The notes: a model not told the origin generated them from the sequence alone. Positions 1 to 9,450 are shown, counted from the first letter of the stretch. The stretch: DNA of 64,000 nt from Kumtagia sp963829135 (GCA_963829135.1 CAWHHO010000002.1:1-64000), one strand, 5' to 3'. Numbers and translations: made by a program.

Positions 1-578
1 TTAACCCAGGGAGTTGCTGAGGGTGGTATCGCAAGCTTGTGCAATCATCTGCACTTAGCGCGTTGTGGGAAATGAGCTCACGGGTGGGTGGAGAATGCGC
101 GACCACGGCAGCTTGCTCTGGCCGCAGACCGCAGCATGACATCGCAAGCTGAATGTGGCGGTAGCGAAGCACGATAGTTTTCCGCTCCGGTGTAGAGGCG
201 AGTAGGAGTCGCAAGCCACGGCGACGGCCGGAGTCCGCAGGCAAAACCATCTTCCGAGCCGCAGAAAGCGGATTGAGAGGTGTGCAGTCACCGGTCACAG
301 GCTTATGACGGGCACGGCGTATCTGCATTTTCCGTTGAAAGCATTAGGAGGTCGTGACAGGGTGTGGATGTGCTCCCTCCGCAAGAGCATTGCTCCGAAT
401 CTATATTATCGGGCAGCTGAGCGGTTCATGACATTCCTGCTTATTGTTGATCGCCCCGCCCTTCGAAGCTTCGAGATGGCTTGATGCTATAGTCCATCGG
501 CTTGGGTGGCAAAAGTGAGGCGCCAAGGAGGCTGAGATCCGCAACAGGGCCGAGCAACTCATTGAGAGCTTCACGCCG
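1..578. other. Intergenic region, no supported gene
   Basis: I see no convincing gene here. A plus-strand frame open from base 1 stops at about base 75 and could be the tail of a gene outside the window. The minus-strand open frames lack recognisable motifs. Just before the cyclase gene there is a good ribosome-binding sequence, AAGGAG at 525-530, but the in-frame codon at the right distance (537) is ATC, so the real start of the next gene is unclear. Confidence 0.5.
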
Positions 579-3500
579 TTGCCGCTGAGGCTCGCATTGG
601 CGAACGGAGCGCCTGTCGAGGGAGAGGCCGGCGAACGTCCGGTTGCGCTGCTCTGGCTCGACATTGTCGGCTCGACACGCATCGCCGACCTTTTCGTTGA
701 AAGCGGTCCGAAGGGAATAGAGCAACTCGCCGTGCTTCTCCGCCGTCACTTCGACACGCTGCTCGACGCTGTCGTAGCGCATGGCGGCGAACCGATGATG
801 TTTGCCGGTGATGCACTGCTCGCCGCCTGGCGCAGCGGTGATGACACGCATGAGGCATTGCTCAGGGCGGCAGCGTGTGGTCAGGCAATTCTGGATCTGC
901 CGGGCGCGCCGCTTCCTTCGGGCGCGTCTATCGAGATGCATGCCGTCCTTGCTTTGGGGCCTTGTCGGAGCATCGAGATCGGCGCCGAATTGGAACGTCT
1001 CTGTACAGCCACCGGCAAGGGGCTTGCCGACTTGCGGGCGACCGCGCGCGAGCGGTTCCCCGGCCGTCTCCTACTCTCTCATGCCGCATGCGCTGCTCTG
1101 GCCGATGCAGTGGAGGCGGAGCCCGCGGGCCGGGAAGCCTTCGTGCTTACGCGCCTTCGCAACGCACCATTGCCCGCACCGCTGTCCATTCCGGCATTGC
1201 CCCAAGCCGATACTGAGCGGCTTATGGCAAACGTGCCGCTGCCGATCGTCAATCGCCTCGACAGCGACGATCTCGAATGGTCGGCTGAATTGCGTCGGGT
1301 GACCGCAGTTTTCTTAGCGTTGCCGGAGTTGGAACCCGATGCGCCCGACATCATAACGAGACTGGAGACCGTCCTATCGGCGGTCAGCCCGGCCGTGCGT
1401 CAGCATGACGGCTATATCCAGCAGCTGGAGATTGCCGACAAGGGCATCAAGCTGCTGGTGTTGTTCGGCGTTCCGCCGGTGGCCCACCCCGACGATCCGG
1501 CGCGCGGCGTCCGCTTGGCCTCCGACCTTCGCGCCGAGCTTCGAACACTGGGCTATCGAAGCAGTTTCGGTGTCGCCACCGGCCTTGCCTTCTCCGGGCT
1601 CACGGGAAACGACGTCTTTCGCACTTGGACCGTGCTCGGAATGCCGCTTAACCTGGCTGCGCGGCTCGCTGGGCTACAAGGCGGCGCGATCAGCTGCGAC
1701 GAAGCCACGATGCGCGGTGCGCGCGGCTCCGTGGATTTTGCACCGCTGGGACGCAGCCAGGTGCGAGGCGTCGGTCCCGTTGTCGGCGTGTGGACACCAC
1801 GCCGGCACGACCATACCGAAGCAAGTTTGCCGATGCACGGCCGGGAGATCGAGCTGACCGCGCTTCTGGAAACCCTTCATGCAACGGCGCATCGCGGCAC
1901 CGCCAAGGCCGATGGCTTGAAGGCGCTGGTCCTGATCGAGGGAGAGTCCGGCATAGGCAAGTCGCGCCTCCTTGCCGAATTTAGTCAGCAAGCTTCCGCG
2001 GAAGGCGTGTTGGTTTTGTCCGGCAAGGCGGACCGTTTCGAGAGCGGCGTCCCCTATCTTGGTTGGCGCGGTGTGTTGGCGCGCTTGCTGCACCTCCAAT
2101 CCGGAACCCCTGTCGAGGCGCAACGGGAAGCTGTACTCGGCGCGCTGGATTCTGCGCTGGCGCCTCGATCGGCTCTTCTCAATGCGATCCTTCCGCTGGA
2201 TCTCCCGGAAAGCGCCGAGACACAGACGCTCTCGCCGCCGCAACGCGCGTCCGCGCGGCTCACCCTGTTGATTGAACTGCTGCGCCAAGCGGCAGTCCAA
2301 CAGCCGGTTCTTATAACGATTGACGACGCCCAGTGGTTGGACGATGCGAGCTGGACACTTGTCGAAGCCGTGGCACAAGAGGTGCCGAACCTCTGTCTCG
2401 TGACGTCGATGCACCCGTCGGATGACGACAGGAGACAGCAGGCATTGGTCGCCGCAGGTGCAATGCGGATGCGGCTGGGTGAGTTGTCCCAGCAGGAGCA
2501 GGAGCGTTTGGTGTTGACCCGCCTTCGGGCGACCCGGATGAGCCAGGAACTTTCGGAACTACTCCGCGCCCGTGCCCGTGGTCATCCCTTCTTCTGCCTC
2601 GAACTGGCGCAATCATTGCTCGACGAGGGGATCATCGAAGTCGCGGACGGTTTTTGCCGCATCGCCTCCGACATAGAGGCGGCGCGGTTGTCGCTGCCGG
2701 ATACCGTGCACGGTACGGTTACGCGGCGGATCGATCGTCTGGATGCTGACAGTCAGCTGACGCTGAAGGTGGCGAGCGTTTCCGGATTGCGGTTTCCGAT
2801 ATCCTTGATCGTCGATGTTCATCCGGTCGTGCACAACGAACCCGATCGAGTAAGGCGGCATCTCGCTGCGCATCATCACCTGGATCTTCTGCAGCCGGAG
2901 CAACTTGAAGAATTGGAAGGCTATTCCTTCCGCCACGGGATCCTGCGCGACGTCGCCTACTCGCTCATGCTGTATTCACAACGGAAGCAACTGCATCGAA
3001 ACGTTGTAACCTGGTACGAGCAGGCCCGGGCACGCGACCTTGCCCACTATTTCGCGTTGCTGGCCCATCATCTCGAAGCGGCCGACGAACCCGACCGCGC
3101 GGCAGACTACTTGCGCAGAGAGGCCGAGCGCGTTTTCGGTCTCGGCCTGGCGCGCCAGTCGGTTGACATTGGACGCCGCGCCGCGCGGCTTCTGGGAGCC
3201 GAAATCCCTGATAACGGCCAAGAACTGCAGCGCCAGATCGGGCAGGAATTCGAGCGCATCGCGAAGTTGTACCCCGGGCATCCCGGAGATTTGACAGGGC
3301 TTAACCAGCTCTCCGACTCCCGCGCAGGACAGCTTATCCGTTTGTTGCTGGTGATTGCTCCTTTTGCTCACCAGTGCGGCGACATGGAATTGTTTGCCTT
3401 GCTCGGCTGCATCTGTTTGCGCCTGACTCTCCAACACGGTTACGGGCCACAAGGTGCGGATGTTTACGCCATGTACTCGGTGGTGTTCGGTGCGCTGACG

Positions 3501-4514
3501 GGAGACCGCGAGACGGCGTCGGCCTGGTCGCGGCTTAGCCTCACGAGCCTCGGCGCGAGCCGGGACGCCAGTTTCGCTCGCTGCGCTTTTATTTATGCCT
3601 GGTTCCACAACCACTGGATGGCACCGCTTTCGGAAGGGATTGAGCTTGCTGAGGCGGGCGCAGAGGCGGGTTTTGCTGACGGTGAAGAGATTTACGGCTG
3701 TTTCAACCTGGCGGCCTCGGTGGTGCTGTTTGCCGCGTCGGGGGCTTCGCTGCAGGAGATCATCGCGCAAGCCCGTATGAAGAGGTCTCGCATCGACGGA
3801 CGGGTATTGAACGCCGCCTACCATCTGATCCTCGAGCTGCAATATGCCAAGGCACTGGCCGGCTTGACTGACGGGCTGCTCTCAATGGGCGATGCTGAGT
3901 GCGACGAGCAACGGGAGGTCTCCTCGATCGTCGAGACCAACTTGAGCAACCAGATCGGCTACTATTACGTGACGCGCGTGAAGTTGCACGTTCATGGTGG
4001 CGACTGGCTGGGCGCTCAGGAATGGAGCGAAAAAGCTCAGCAGATGTTGCTGGCCTTTGGAGGCCAGACTGCGGAATTCGAGCTGGTGCAGTATCGCGGC
4101 TTGGCGGCATTGGCTGCCGCTGCATTCGGTACACCGGACAAACGCCAGGCCTTGATCGACGAGGGATGGGACTGCACGGAAAAGCTGCGCGAATGGGAGG
4201 CGCGCAATCCTGCTCTGTTCAGCCATAAGGCCGATTTGCTCGACGGTATGCTGCAGGCGGCGCTCGGCGATAGCATCAAGGCTGCGGATCGCTTCTCGCG
4301 GTCAGCCGATGGTGCGGCGCAGGGCGGCTTCCTCAACGATATGGGGTTGGCCCAGGAGTTCCTGGCGCGCTGGCGGCAGGCCGTCGGCGATCACGCTGCC
4401 GCCAGGTGCGCGGCGATCGATGCATGTAAAACCTATCGCGAATGGGGCGCGATGGCGAAGGTGTCCTTACTTGAGAAGACCTTTGGCCTCACAGCTGCTG
4501 ACGTGTCGTCGTGA
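579..4514 (+). CDS. Tandem class III adenylyl/guanylyl cyclase with AAA ATPase and TPR-like C-terminus (soluble adenylyl cyclase type)
   Basis: Likely makes cAMP (or cGMP) in the cytoplasm under control of an attached ATPase. The first cyclase domain (about residues 20-160) has the metal aspartates D28 (LDIVGST) and D78 (MFAGDAL). The second (about 240-365) lacks a metal aspartate at the equivalent place but has K288 (ADKG) and the transition-state pair N358/R362 (NLAAR). Together they would form one complete active site, as in mammalian soluble adenylyl cyclase. A STAND-like ATPase follows, with Walker A GESGIGKS at 455-462 and Walker B at 577-583 (ITIDD), then about 500 alpha-helical, TPR-like residues. 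The listed start is TTG. The frame is open back to 519 without ATG or GTG, so the N-terminus is uncertain by about 20 residues. The gene faces the KAS III-like gene tail to tail, 29 bases apart. The substrate nucleotide and activating signal cannot be read from sequence. Confidence 0.85.
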   Translation: MPLRLALANGAPVEGEAGERPVALLWLDIVGSTRIADLFVESGPKGIEQLAVLLRRHFDTLLDAVVAHGGEPMMFAGDALLAAWRSGDDTHEALLRAAACGQAILDLPGAPLPSGASIEMHAVLALGPCRSIEIGAELERLCTATGKGLADLRATARERFPGRLLLSHAACAALADAVEAEPAGREAFVLTRLRNAPLPAPLSIPALPQADTERLMANVPLPIVNRLDSDDLEWSAELRRVTAVFLALPELEPDAPDIITRLETVLSAVSPAVRQHDGYIQQLEIADKGIKLLVLFGVPPVAHPDDPARGVRLASDLRAELRTLGYRSSFGVATGLAFSGLTGNDVFRTWTVLGMPLNLAARLAGLQGGAISCDEATMRGARGSVDFAPLGRSQVRGVGPVVGVWTPRRHDHTEASLPMHGREIELTALLETLHATAHRGTAKADGLKALVLIEGESGIGKSRLLAEFSQQASAEGVLVLSGKADRFESGVPYLGWRGVLARLLHLQSGTPVEAQREAVLGALDSALAPRSALLNAILPLDLPESAETQTLSPPQRASARLTLLIELLRQAAVQQPVLITIDDAQWLDDASWTLVEAVAQEVPNLCLVTSMHPSDDDRRQQALVAAGAMRMRLGELSQQEQERLVLTRLRATRMSQELSELLRARARGHPFFCLELAQSLLDEGIIEVADGFCRIASDIEAARLSLPDTVHGTVTRRIDRLDADSQLTLKVASVSGLRFPISLIVDVHPVVHNEPDRVRRHLAAHHHLDLLQPEQLEELEGYSFRHGILRDVAYSLMLYSQRKQLHRNVVTWYEQARARDLAHYFALLAHHLEAADEPDRAADYLRREAERVFGLGLARQSVDIGRRAARLLGAEIPDNGQELQRQIGQEFERIAKLYPGHPGDLTGLNQLSDSRAGQLIRLLLVIAPFAHQCGDMELFALLGCICLRLTLQHGYGPQGADVYAMYSVVFGALTGDRETASAWSRLSLTSLGASRDASFARCAFIYAWFHNHWMAPLSEGIELAEAGAEAGFADGEEIYGCFNLAASVVLFAASGASLQEIIAQARMKRSRIDGRVLNAAYHLILELQYAKALAGLTDGLLSMGDAECDEQREVSSIVETNLSNQIGYYYVTRVKLHVHGGDWLGAQEWSEKAQQMLLAFGGQTAEFELVQYRGLAALAAAAFGTPDKRQALIDEGWDCTEKLREWEARNPALFSHKADLLDGMLQAALGDSIKAADRFSRSADGAAQGGFLNDMGLAQEFLARWRQAVGDHAAARCAAIDACKTYREWGAMAKVSLLEKTFGLTAADVSS

Positions 4515-4543
4515 CGTTGCCTCTGGCGCGCAATCAGCAGCTC

Positions 4544-5575
4544 TCATTCCCATGCCTTGAGCAGGAGGGCGTGGGCATGCATGTCGCCTGCCAAGCCCAG
4601 CGTCACCACCCATGGCAATCCGGCGGTGCCCTGCATGGCGCAGAGGTTCACCGGGATGTTGGCAACCGTCATGTTGCCGTACTGCGCCAGTGTCTGGAAC
4701 ATTGCGCCGGGCTTCAACGTCGCCTTCCAGACGTCGAGAAGCCGCTGCGAGGCTTGGTGGCCCGTAAAGGTGACATCAGACGCGTCAATACACTGGCGCT
4801 GCAGTAGGCGCTGCACCGCGATCGGCGCCGTTCCACCTCCAAATGTGCCAAAATGCGCAAGACCGTCTTCCGTGACGTGATAGTACGGACCAGTCCAATC
4901 CTGCAGCAACGGATCCGGATCGGACGGGGTGCCGACCCCCGGCCCCGGCAGCGTCGCACGAACGTCGCCGATCAAGTACATGTCGCCGAAATTCTGCTCC
5001 TGCGCGATGACTTCGGTATCCACCACGGTCCAGCGCGGCTGACGGTCGGGGCGACCCACGCCAACGACCGCCGCCGCGGCGCCGTCTGCAGCGCTGACGG
5101 ACTGGGCCGTTCGGTAGTTCACGATACGCGTCCATCCTCCGCCGACCGCGACAAGGATGTTGCGAGCGCGTCCCGCCCTCACCAGCGCATCTGCAAACGC
5201 GACGCCGACGTTGAAATTGTTGAAATCGTTGCCAAGCGGGATGGTCAGCGTGGTCTCCGGCAGCTGCAGGCGGTGTGTGAGCGCAAACAGGTCCGAAGGC
5301 AGAATGAATGTACTCGGTGAGACGCAACCGATCACCATGTCGATCTGACGAGTTTCCAGTCCGGCGTCGTCGATCGCCATCCGTGCTGCGGGCAAGAGGA
5401 TATCGAGTATTGTTTCTCCGTCGGATAGAACGTGGCGCTTGTCGTAACCGGTGAACAGATCCGTGCCCTTCGAGGGATGCGCCCGCAACCAGTCAAATAT
5501 CGGATCGTCGTTAAGCCGAATAGCATCGGGCAGACGGCTGGCGATACCTATGATGCCGATTGATCGATCGACCAT
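4544..5575 (-). CDS. KAS III (FabH)-like thiolase-fold protein lacking the catalytic cysteine
   Basis: 343 residues, the usual FabH length. The C-terminal half has the family's catalytic histidine (H273 in GHQAS) and asparagine (N301 in YGNMTVANIP). Aligning on the FADALVRAG helix puts Phe118 (NDFNN) where FabH carries its acyl-accepting cysteine, and no other cysteine lies nearby. Normal Claisen condensation through a cysteine thioester is therefore unlikely. Related non-condensing members act as acyltransferases or hydrolases, but which applies here is unknown. The ATG follows the amine oxidase stop (TGA-A-ATG) after one base, so the two are almost certainly translated together. It is the last gene of a three-gene minus-strand cassette. 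It is not a fatty-acid housekeeping fabH: no plsX, ihf or acp gene is nearby. Confidence 0.75.
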   Translation of the reverse strand: MVDRSIGIIGIASRLPDAIRLNDDPIFDWLRAHPSKGTDLFTGYDKRHVLSDGETILDILLPAARMAIDDAGLETRQIDMVIGCVSPSTFILPSDLFALTHRLQLPETTLTIPLGNDFNNFNVGVAFADALVRAGRARNILVAVGGGWTRIVNYRTAQSVSAADGAAAAVVGVGRPDRQPRWTVVDTEVIAQEQNFGDMYLIGDVRATLPGPGVGTPSDPDPLLQDWTGPYYHVTEDGLAHFGTFGGGTAPIAVQRLLQRQCIDASDVTFTGHQASQRLLDVWKATLKPGAMFQTLAQYGNMTVANIPVNLCAMQGTAGLPWVVTLGLAGDMHAHALLLKAWE

Positions 5576-5576
5576 T

Positions 5577-7280
5577 TCACCACTCCGCAGCGGCTACCCC
5601 AAGCCGCTCCAAAACGAGCTCCGCGGTCTGCAGTGCCCCCTCCGCCCAGGTCTGGTTGGTCGAATACGCTTCGCCGCAGATGTAGCAGGGGAATTCGGCT
5701 ACCGGCTGGATCATCCGCGTCAGCATTTCGGATGATTTGTAGTTCGGGTTCCAGAGATGCACGCCCCCGCCATACGGATCCTGCGACCAGTCCATGTAGG
5801 CGGCATCGATCGGCTGCGGAGCGCCGTCGATGCCATGCATCTGCATCAGCTGACGGTGCATCTCGTGGACCATTGCCGTGGTTGCCTTGTGCGACTCCCA
5901 GTTGGCTTCCAGACGTGCAGCAAACGGATCGCTGGGCGGCAAACGTTGGGACGAACGCTTGAGTGGAGAGAACAGTGGAAGGCCGTGCGCCACCTGAGCG
6001 CCGACCTGTGTTCTCACCTTGTGCACCTGCGACCGCGTGTCGAGCGCGCCCCAGAAACCGACATTCAGCAAGTCGTCATAGGCCATGAGCAGGCTTGGAT
6101 CGCCCGGATCCGGCACACCCGCCCCATCAGGTCCGACAGGCCAATAGTAGCACTGGCGCAAAGGCAGGTCGGTCAGCGACCTTCCACTCTTCACTCCCGC
6201 AGCCTGCCACCAGCTTTGCCCATAAAGCAGGAAGAGCTTGAAAAGCGGGATACCTCGAACCGACGCAAGGTCGTGGCGGAAATCTGTATTCTGGGCGCCG
6301 AGGACTTCACCCTCCGGCTGCAACAGTTCGATCGCCCGGCGCGGCATCGCCAGGACAATCGCTCGCGCTGTCACGGTGCTTTTGTCGCGAAAGGTGAGCC
6401 TTACGCCGCGGGACCCGTCCGCAAGCTGCGTTCCGGCGAAGCCGTCGAGGGAACATTTCAGTCTCGTCTCGCCACCGGCGGCGGCAAACCGCTGATGCAA
6501 CTGAAACGGAACCGCCTCATATCCTTCGTTGACCATCTTGTATTGAACGTCCGGCGTGAAGTCGAAATACTCCATCGTCAGATCGAGGGCATTGTTGTTG
6601 TCCGCCAGGCAGTCATATCCGACCGTGGCACGCGCCGCGTTGTATCCGTCCGGACTGATTCCCTTGTAGAGCAGGTTCCAGAAGCCGTGCCGCCAGAGCG
6701 GAAGTCCGTCGATCACCACGGACTCCAAATACTCCCGCAACGTCCCGTCTTTCAGCCTTGCCGGAATCTCGGGCATGAGCCTGATCAGCGCACGGGCGAT
6801 CAGCGCTGCCGGATCTGACCCGCCGCCGGCCGCAAGCCAGGCAGCTTCTGACGGGTCGAACCAGTAGGGCAGCCGCAGCGAATCTCCAAGCATGCTGCTG
6901 CGCAACAGGCGGCCCCGCAGAAACGCGATGTTGGTATTGACGTTGACCATCTGCTTATGGACAGGAAGCTTGAGAACCTTCTCGACCAAACTTTGCACCA
7001 GCTGCTGCGGGCCTTTCGCCGCATCCTTGCCCGAAACGACATAGCGCATACCGCCGATCTCAGCTGTGGTTTCCGGCAGGAGTGGAGAGCGCGCCGAAAG
7101 CAGACGGCCCCCGATTCGATCGCTGCCCTCGAACAGCGCGACCTTCAGACCGCCGCGCGCTTTGGCCCACGAACTGGCGAGCCCGTCTTGCGAACTGGAG
7201 GTTAAGAGCCGCCAGGCGGTGTACACCCCACCGATCCCACCACCCACCACAGCAACGTCGACTTCGCTGATCTTGTCCAT
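5577..7280 (-). CDS. FAD-dependent amine oxidase / L-amino-acid-oxidase-like flavoprotein
   Basis: A 567-residue flavoprotein of the monoamine oxidase superfamily, expected to oxidise an amine or amino acid to an imine with release of H2O2. The N-terminal dinucleotide-binding motif VVGGGIGGVYTAWRL (residues 10-24) is followed by EGSDRIGGRL and by AEIGGMRY, a motif typical of L-amino-acid oxidases. The C-terminal FAD motif is seen as YICGEAYSTNQTWAEGAL. No signal peptide is visible, so it is probably cytoplasmic. The start is set by GGAGGG seven bases before ATG. It lies between the TPP enzyme (22 bases upstream) and the KAS III-like gene (one base downstream). An amino acid converted to a 2-oxo acid could feed the TPP enzyme. 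That link is inference, and the substrate is unknown. Confidence 0.8.
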   Translation of the reverse strand: MDKISEVDVAVVGGGIGGVYTAWRLLTSSSQDGLASSWAKARGGLKVALFEGSDRIGGRLLSARSPLLPETTAEIGGMRYVVSGKDAAKGPQQLVQSLVEKVLKLPVHKQMVNVNTNIAFLRGRLLRSSMLGDSLRLPYWFDPSEAAWLAAGGGSDPAALIARALIRLMPEIPARLKDGTLREYLESVVIDGLPLWRHGFWNLLYKGISPDGYNAARATVGYDCLADNNNALDLTMEYFDFTPDVQYKMVNEGYEAVPFQLHQRFAAAGGETRLKCSLDGFAGTQLADGSRGVRLTFRDKSTVTARAIVLAMPRRAIELLQPEGEVLGAQNTDFRHDLASVRGIPLFKLFLLYGQSWWQAAGVKSGRSLTDLPLRQCYYWPVGPDGAGVPDPGDPSLLMAYDDLLNVGFWGALDTRSQVHKVRTQVGAQVAHGLPLFSPLKRSSQRLPPSDPFAARLEANWESHKATTAMVHEMHRQLMQMHGIDGAPQPIDAAYMDWSQDPYGGGVHLWNPNYKSSEMLTRMIQPVAEFPCYICGEAYSTNQTWAEGALQTAELVLERLGVAAAEW

Positions 7281-7302
7281 GTAGCTTCCCTCCGGAGCTG
7301 GA

Positions 7303-9093
7303 TCATTCGACTAGTTTGTGCATGAAGAGCGGTGTCCAGTAGGGCGGCGCCGCCTTCCGGTCGATCTTCGCAACGATCACTTGCGGCCGCCCCGCAGCGG
7401 CACCCTGGAGCGTTGCTTCCCATATCGACGGGAAATCAGCGGGCTCGGCCAGGTCGTAGGCGTCTGCGCCGAGACCCTCCGCGGTCTTGCGCAAGTCGGG
7501 TGCCCCTAGCCTGTAGGCGTATGCTGCAGGCGGGAAGAAGGCCTCCATCCCTTGAGACACCATGCCCAGATCGTCATCCGCCAGTACGATCCAGATAGCA
7601 CCGGCCTTCTGGGCTGCCGCAGTCGTTATCTCGCCCAGGTGCATCAAAAACGCACCGTCCCCGACCAGCGCCACGCATAGGCGTTCCGGCCGGCCGAGTC
7701 GCGCTCCCACGATGGCGCAGACGGCAAATCCCATCGGCCCCATGGCCAGCGCACTTTGCGTCTCTTGCCCGGGGCGCACGATCAAATAGTGCAAGGCCCA
7801 ACCGACACAGTTGCCGCTATCGATGAATATGAGCGCGTCGTCGGGAAGATTTTCGTTCAGCAGCCGGCAGAGCGCCGCGGGCTGCAACGGTGCCGTCGCG
7901 TTGTCATAATCAGCGATGGAGACGACCGGCGGGTTCGTCTCCTTGATGGCAGCTATCGCTGCTCGCCGAGCTTCCACTTTTGCAGCGTCGCGCTCCCATG
8001 CCGGCGCCTGGTCCCACATTGCCTTGAGGAAAGCACCGCACTCCGCCACGATACCATCGGTGATCGGCATGCCGCGGCCGATGACGGACTGATCCATATC
8101 GACCTGCAGAAACGGGCCGTTCGGCACGAGGATCGGATTCCATTTGTAGGTGGCAAGTTCGCCAAGCGACGAGCCGATCACCAGCAGTGCGTCGTGCATT
8201 GGCGCGTTGGTCTTGGGGTCGACGATCCAGTATTGTGGCCACTGACAGCCGGCAAAACCGTATGCGCGCAGCGACAAGGGATGGGTTTCGGGGAAAACGC
8301 CTTTGCCGTCCGACGTCGTCATAACCGGAATTTGCCATCGTTCCACCAGGCAATGCAGCGCGCGCGCTGTTTCTGGATCGCGCAGCGCTCCGCGGCAGCC
8401 ATTGCCGAGCATGATCAGGGGACGCGATGCGGCCGAAAGCACCGAGAGCGCGCGGCTGATGTCGGACGCGGAAGCTCCGCCCGGCAGGCTGCGATACGCC
8501 TTGGGCGAAGCTGGAGGTCGCGCCGATACATAATCCTCCGTCGAGACGAACGTCGATGCGACATTGTCGGGCACGGATAGGTGAACGGCGCGGCACGGGA
8601 TCGACAGCATGTCGCGCAGTGCCTGCTCAAGCATGATCGGGGTTCCCGAGGCGTCCTCTATGTCGGCGCTGTAGCGTGTGGCGGCGGCGTAGATATCGCG
8701 GACATTCAGCCCGCAGTCGACGCCTTCCTGCAAATAGCCGCGTCCTAGATATTGCTCTGAGACCTCTCCCGTAATCACCAAGACCGCCGAACCGCCGAAA
8801 AAGGCATTTGCAGAGCCGGTCAGCGCGTTCGTCGCGCCGGGACCGCTGGTCACCAGGACGACGCCGGGCTTGCCTGTGGAGCGGTAGTAGCCGTCCGCCA
8901 TATATGCGGCGCCGGTTTCGTGCCGGCAAACCACATAGGTGAATTCAGGGCGGTCATGGAGGCGCTGCAGGAAATGCATGACGCCGGCGCCGGGAACGCC
9001 GAAGATCGTCGTTGCACCTTCAAGCTTGAGATAGTCCAGAATCTGGTCCGCCACCGTCGTCGACGGGGGCGACGTTGAGGCTTGAGTTGGCAT
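7303..9093 (-). CDS. Thiamine-diphosphate enzyme of the acetolactate synthase / 2-oxo acid decarboxylase family
   Basis: 596 residues with the three-domain ThDP plan. The N-terminal PYR domain has the cofactor-activating glutamate E59 (CRHETGAAY). The C-terminal PP domain has GDGAF followed by LADDDLGMV, where acetolactate synthases have a NN pair: the metal-ligand asparagine is replaced by aspartate. Expected chemistry is decarboxylation of a 2-oxo acid with protonation or carboligation. No regulatory ilvH subunit is adjacent and the neighbours are not branched-chain genes, so ilvB is a poor name. I chose ATG at 9093 because AGGAGGA precedes it at good spacing; an in-frame TTG 21 bases upstream has none. 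It is the first gene of the cassette with the amine oxidase and KAS III-like protein. Confidence 0.8.
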   Translation of the reverse strand: MPTQASTSPPSTTVADQILDYLKLEGATTIFGVPGAGVMHFLQRLHDRPEFTYVVCRHETGAAYMADGYYRSTGKPGVVLVTSGPGATNALTGSANAFFGGSAVLVITGEVSEQYLGRGYLQEGVDCGLNVRDIYAAATRYSADIEDASGTPIMLEQALRDMLSIPCRAVHLSVPDNVASTFVSTEDYVSARPPASPKAYRSLPGGASASDISRALSVLSAASRPLIMLGNGCRGALRDPETARALHCLVERWQIPVMTTSDGKGVFPETHPLSLRAYGFAGCQWPQYWIVDPKTNAPMHDALLVIGSSLGELATYKWNPILVPNGPFLQVDMDQSVIGRGMPITDGIVAECGAFLKAMWDQAPAWERDAAKVEARRAAIAAIKETNPPVVSIADYDNATAPLQPAALCRLLNENLPDDALIFIDSGNCVGWALHYLIVRPGQETQSALAMGPMGFAVCAIVGARLGRPERLCVALVGDGAFLMHLGEITTAAAQKAGAIWIVLADDDLGMVSQGMEAFFPPAAYAYRLGAPDLRKTAEGLGADAYDLAEPADFPSIWEATLQGAAAGRPQVIVAKIDRKAAPPYWTPLFMHKLVE

Positions 9094-9450
9094 GCAATCC
9101 TCCTCACCTTCCAACGCGACTTAATCTTGATGCTGTAGGCTATCGATCGCGACCAATGTCGCGCCGAGAATGCGGCGACTTGGTCGCGGTACCGAAGCCA
9201 AAAGTATTGAGTTTCAAGTTTGCATGTCAATCGACAATGCTGGCTCCCAGCAAGCGCGCCAGTGGTTACGTGTGCACCAGGATGCAAGCGCCCGCATCAC
9301 CGCTCTGAGGGCGGGCATTTTAGCTGAACCCAGACCGAGAAAGTCGGACCAGTGCGGCGCCGACAAGGCTGCGTCGGCAGGGGATGGCTTGTTGCACACA
9401 TTACATCTAATCTCTCCGCGCAGGCCCGATCAGGTGCCCAAGGATTCACC
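9094..9450. promoter_or_regulatory. Divergent intergenic region between TPP cassette and autotransporter
   Basis: 357 bases with no gene. It must hold the promoters of the minus-strand cassette and of the plus-strand autotransporter. A perfect 6-base inverted repeat with a 4-base loop (CGCGAC-CAAT-GTCGCG) sits at 9148-9163, and a related half-site GGTCGCG follows near 9182. Either could be an operator, but no regulator gene is adjacent. The plus-strand frame open from 9352 has no ribosome-binding site and is treated as untranslated leader. Confidence 0.4.

Noticed and set aside
5757..6818. 353-codon plus-strand frame
   Set aside because: Mirror-strand shadow of the amine oxidase gene, with no motifs or ribosome-binding site.
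7303..9093. ilvB acetolactate synthase
   Set aside because: No ilvH or other branched-chain genes, altered NN metal motif, and a cassette of unrelated enzymes.
9352..9450. Longer autotransporter start
   Set aside because: It would place 33 residues before the signal peptide, and lacks a ribosome-binding site.
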